The position numbers and the translations under genes were made by a program. Shown piece after piece: positions 6,819-8,909 of a DNA stretch of 8,909 bases (its first letter is position 1; each line of letters begins with the position of its first letter). The notes beneath the pieces were generated by a model. That model ran no database searches. It saw only the letters and a list, made by a program, of their open reading frames with translations, and had not been told where the DNA came from. This DNA comes from an uncultured cyanobacterium (GTDB lineage: Bacteria; Cyanobacteriota; Cyanobacteriia; PCC-6307; Cyanobiaceae), in assembly GCA_903928835.1 (NCBI GenBank), contig CAIYSK010000253.1, positions 1-8,909 on the forward strand, in the 5' to 3' direction.

Positions 6819-8018
6819 TCAGGCCTTCACCGACGAGCTTGGCGAGCTGACAGCAGATGATTCTGCCGCCACAAGCTCCGCACTGGAGGCAGCAGCCGCA
6901 GCCTTTGCCGCCGCGGCCAGGGGCTTCATGGAATTGGCCGTCACCTCAGATCCCTCCGTCAACTTCTGGCGAGTCAATCGCTCAATCACCTCCGCTTGGG
7001 CTGGGTTCTGCTCCAACCAGGTGATCGTGTTGTCACGGCCCTGGCCAATGTTGTCGCCCTCATAGCTGTACCAAGCTCCCTTACGGGTCACCACACCGGT
7101 CTCCTCGGCGAGATCGAGCAAACAGCCGATGGTGCTGATACCGCGGCCAAACAGGATGTCGAACTCCGCAATCCGGAACGGCGGGGCCACCTTGTTTTTA
7201 GCCACCTTCACCTTGGCCCGAATGCCGTATTCCTCAGTACCACGCTTCAGGGTTTGGATGCGACGGATGTCGAGCCGCACCGAGGCGTAGAACTTGAGGG
7301 CGTTACCACCGGTGGTGGTTTCGGGGTTGCCGTAGGTAACCCCAATTTTCTGACGCAACTGGTTCAGAAAGATCACCGTGCAACCGGACTTGCCGATGTT
7401 GCCTGTGATTTTGCGCATGGCCTGGCTCATCAGGCGGGCCTGGCTGCCCACCGCAAGGTCGCCCATCTCGCCTTCAATTTCAGCCCGGGGGGTAAGGGCA
7501 GCAACCGAGTCCACAACCACAATGTCCACCGCGGCGGATCGCACCAGCTGGTCGACGATCTCGAGGGCCATCTCGCCGGTATCCGGCTGGGAGACCAGCA
7601 GGTTTTCGATGTCCACCCCAACGGAGGCGGCATAGACGGGATCGAGGGCATGCTCCGCATCCACGAAGGCAGCCACCCCTCCACGCTTCTGAACCTCGGC
7701 GATGGCATGCAAGGTCAACGTGGTCTTACCCGAACTCTCCGGGCCATAGACCTCCACAACCCGGCCCTTGGGATAGCCGCCACCCAAGGCGAGGTCGAGG
7801 GTGAGCGCTCCGGTGGAGAACGTCTCCACCCGCATGCGAGAGGCATCCCCCAGCCGCATGATCGAACCCTTACCGAAGTTGCGCTCGATGTGATTGAGCA
7901 CAAGCCCGAGGGCCTTGTCGCGCTCGGCCGCCGCCCGGGCGTCAGCAGCACTTGAAGCAGCCGTGCTGGAAGCGGAAGAGGAGCTGGAAGCAGAAGCGGC
8001 CTTGGAATCGACGGGCAT
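6819..8018 (-). CDS. recA: RecA recombinase
   Basis: A 399-residue RecA, larger than the 352 residues of E. coli RecA. It forms filaments on single-stranded DNA, catalyses homologous strand exchange and stimulates LexA self-cleavage. Core motifs are intact: Walker A GPESSGKT (92-99, K98), the VDAEHALDP segment, Walker [20 protein letters not shown], loop L1 region with [29 protein letters not shown], and loop L2 [25 protein letters not shown]. The extra length is at the ends: a Ser/Ala-rich N-terminal extension (about residues 5-25) and an Ala/Ser-rich C-terminal tail (about the last 40 residues) instead of a strongly acidic tail. The ATG at 8018 opens MPVDSKAA; no Shine-Dalgarno sequence is visible. 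A LexA box and a leader stem-loop lie upstream and a terminator lies downstream, so it is probably monocistronic and SOS-regulated. Confidence 0.99.
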   Translation of the reverse strand: MPVDSKAASASSSSSASSTAASSAADARAAAERDKALGLVLNHIERNFGKGSIMRLGDASRMRVETFSTGALTLDLALGGGYPKGRVVEVYGPESSGKTTLTLHAIAEVQKRGGVAAFVDAEHALDPVYAASVGVDIENLLVSQPDTGEMALEIVDQLVRSAAVDIVVVDSVAALTPRAEIEGEMGDLAVGSQARLMSQAMRKITGNIGKSGCTVIFLNQLRQKIGVTYGNPETTTGGNALKFYASVRLDIRRIQTLKRGTEEYGIRAKVKVAKNKVAPPFRIAEFDILFGRGISTIGCLLDLAEETGVVTRKGAWYSYEGDNIGQGRDNTITWLEQNPAQAEVIERLTRQKLTEGSEVTANSMKPLAAAAKAAAAASSAELVAAESSAVSSPSSSVKA

Positions 8019-8069
8019 AACAGCAATCAGAAGCGATGGGACGGGCCGCTGGAATGGATGGCAGGACTC

Positions 8070-8100
8070 CGCAGGATCAACCCCAGAGCGCCATCCTGCG
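8070..8100 (-). repeat. Inverted repeat (stem-loop) in the recA leader
   Basis: CGCAGGAT at 8070-8077 pairs perfectly with ATCCTGCG at 8093-8100 across a 15-nt loop. It lies 52 bp upstream of the recA start, within the likely 5' leader. No T-run follows it in the recA direction, so it is not an ordinary intrinsic terminator. On the minus strand an ATG inside the structure opens a five-codon reading frame (M-A-L-W-G-stop, 8094 to 8077). Function is unknown and could be none. Confidence 0.6.
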
Positions 8101-8151
8101 ACCTCTAAGAAGCAAGTGCCACCGACGGGGGCCGGCGTATCAATTGCGCAT

Positions 8152-8165
8152 AGTACTGACGTACT
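8152..8165. promoter_or_regulatory. LexA (SOS) box of recA
   Basis: AGTACTGACGTACT is an inverted repeat, AGTAC-N4-GTACT. The published cyanobacterial LexA consensus is RGTACNNNDGTWCB; this site fits at every position but one (C instead of A/G/T at the D position). Location directly upstream of recA and next to possible -10 hexamers supports LexA repression of recA. Confidence 0.82.
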
Positions 8166-8173
8166 CTACCGCC

Positions 8174-8909
8174 CTATGGCCATTGCGCCAGGGGGGCTGC
8201 AAAGGCTGTGGACTCGAGCCAAGCAATGCCCGCCGGCAGCCCCAAGCCATCGCCAGGCGAAAGGTAACCCCAACTCACCAAGAAGCAGCGCACCGGGGCC
8301 AGGGCCACCTGGCTACGCACGAGTTCGAGGGTGGGGCGACGGTCTTCGACAAACCAAATCGGGCGCCCCTGGGCGCCCCCCCCAAGCAGCTGGGCCAGCA
8401 CTTCGCTTTTGCTGCCCTGCTCGTGGCCATAAAGAGCCCAAGGCTCGAGCCCCGCCGCCTGGAGCAATTGCTGGGCAAAGGCCCCTCCTTTGGTGGTGAG
8501 TACCGCCCAGTCGACCCCCTCCGAGGCCAGACGGCCGAGCCGCTCGATCACCCCCGGGTAAAACCGATGCAAGCCCAACCAGGCCCCCAGGTCGGCCGCC
8601 ATCGCCCCGGCGCGCTCCAGCTCGAGGGCCTGCTGCAGATCGTGCTCGGAAACACCCCACCGGGCCAAGGCCAGGGGCAAAGCTGCGTCGTAGGTGGCGA
8701 GCAGAGCTGGGCCATCCAAATCCGGGCGGCCCAATTCGAGGGCCATCAGTACCATTTCCCAGCCCTTGTGGATGAGGGGCCTGAGCTGGGCAAAGGCCGG
8801 CGGAGCTTGGGCTGGCAACACCAAGCCAGGGGCAACGGCGAGGGCCGCAAAGCGCGCCGAAGTCCAGTACTCCGCCATGCCATCAACAAGCACGCCGTCG
8901 AAATCGAAC
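8174..8909 (-). CDS. HAD-superfamily hydrolase (5' end outside the window)
   Basis: At least 244 codons are visible, and the reading frame continues past the right edge, so the true start is missing. The first visible residues are FDFDGVLVDG, the HAD motif I (nucleophile and acid/base aspartates). A helical cap region follows (about residues 15-115), then motif II VLTTKGG (about 136-142), a lysine in GSKSEVLAQL (motif III, about 165-174) and the acidic motif IV FVEDRRPTLE (about 186-195). These are the standard parts of a Mg-dependent HAD phosphatase of the phosphoglycolate-phosphatase-like group. The substrate is not predictable. It reads in the same direction as recA and ends just before the recA operator, so recA probably has its own promoter. 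An internal GTG just after motif I should not be taken as the start, because it would remove the nucleophile. Confidence 0.9.
   Translation of the reverse strand, partial: FDFDGVLVDGMAEYWTSARFAALAVAPGLVLPAQAPPAFAQLRPLIHKGWEMVLMALELGRPDLDGPALLATYDAALPLALARWGVSEHDLQQALELERAGAMAADLGAWLGLHRFYPGVIERLGRLASEGVDWAVLTTKGGAFAQQLLQAAGLEPWALYGHEQGSKSEVLAQLLGGGAQGRPIWFVEDRRPTLELVRSQVALAPVRCFLVSWGYLSPGDGLGLPAGIAWLESTAFAAPLAQWP

Larger units (their letters stand above)
8019..8173 (-). promoter_or_regulatory. recA promoter and leader region
   Basis: This 155-bp gap between the HAD-gene stop and the recA start holds the recA control region. It contains a LexA-type operator at its distal end and, nearer the gene, an 8-bp inverted repeat. 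On the minus strand TACTAT (plus 8150-8155) or TGATAC (just after it) could be the -10 hexamer, which would place the operator over the promoter; no strong -35 is seen. Transcription starting here would give a leader of roughly 120-135 nt. The exact start site is inference. Confidence 0.65.

Noticed and set aside
6996..7955. A 319-codon open frame on the plus strand, antisense to recA.
   Set aside because: It is a GC-rich shadow of recA: it mirrors the codon structure of a certain gene and shows no recognisable domain.

Overview
The window reads as a chromosomal segment of a high-GC picocyanobacterium of the marine Synechococcus/Cyanobium type. This is inferred from the protein families: a CAAD/CURT1-like thylakoid protein, DUF2839 and DUF1815 proteins, a CrtD-type carotenoid desaturase, a cyanobacterial-type arogenate dehydrogenase, and a RecA with Ser/Ala-rich tails under a cyanobacterial-type LexA box. 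There is no tRNA, rRNA, CRISPR array, insertion sequence or sign of a recent insertion. Genes are tightly packed and nearly all of the sequence is explained.

Layout, left to right: (1) the 5' end of a MoeB/ThiF-type E1-like adenylyltransferase (-), preceded in the same orientation by a JAMM/M67 metalloprotease (-), a likely two-gene unit; (2) a CAAD-domain two-helix membrane protein (+), divergent from the JAMM gene; (3) a fructosamine/ribulosamine kinase (-), convergent with CAAD; (4) a CrtD-like FAD carotenoid desaturase (+), whose start lies only a few bases from the kinase start; (5) TyrA arogenate/prephenate dehydrogenase (-), its stop 2 bp from the crtD stop; (6) a DinG/XPD-like protein that has lost its ATPase motifs (+), followed by DUF2839 (+) and DUF1815 (+); (7) recA (-), convergent with DUF1815 across an intrinsic terminator, with a 155-bp leader/promoter region that holds a LexA operator and a stem-loop; (8) a HAD-family phosphatase (-), whose first few residues lie beyond the right edge.

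Functionally this is a housekeeping region: sulfur-carrier or ubiquitin-like chemistry on the left, membrane, metabolite-repair and pigment genes in the centre, aromatic amino-acid synthesis, then DNA recombination and SOS on the right. The observations most worth following are the ATPase-dead DinG-like protein near recA, the JAMM/E1 pair, the recA regulatory region, the redox-type cysteine in the kinase P-loop, and the modified ends of RecA.
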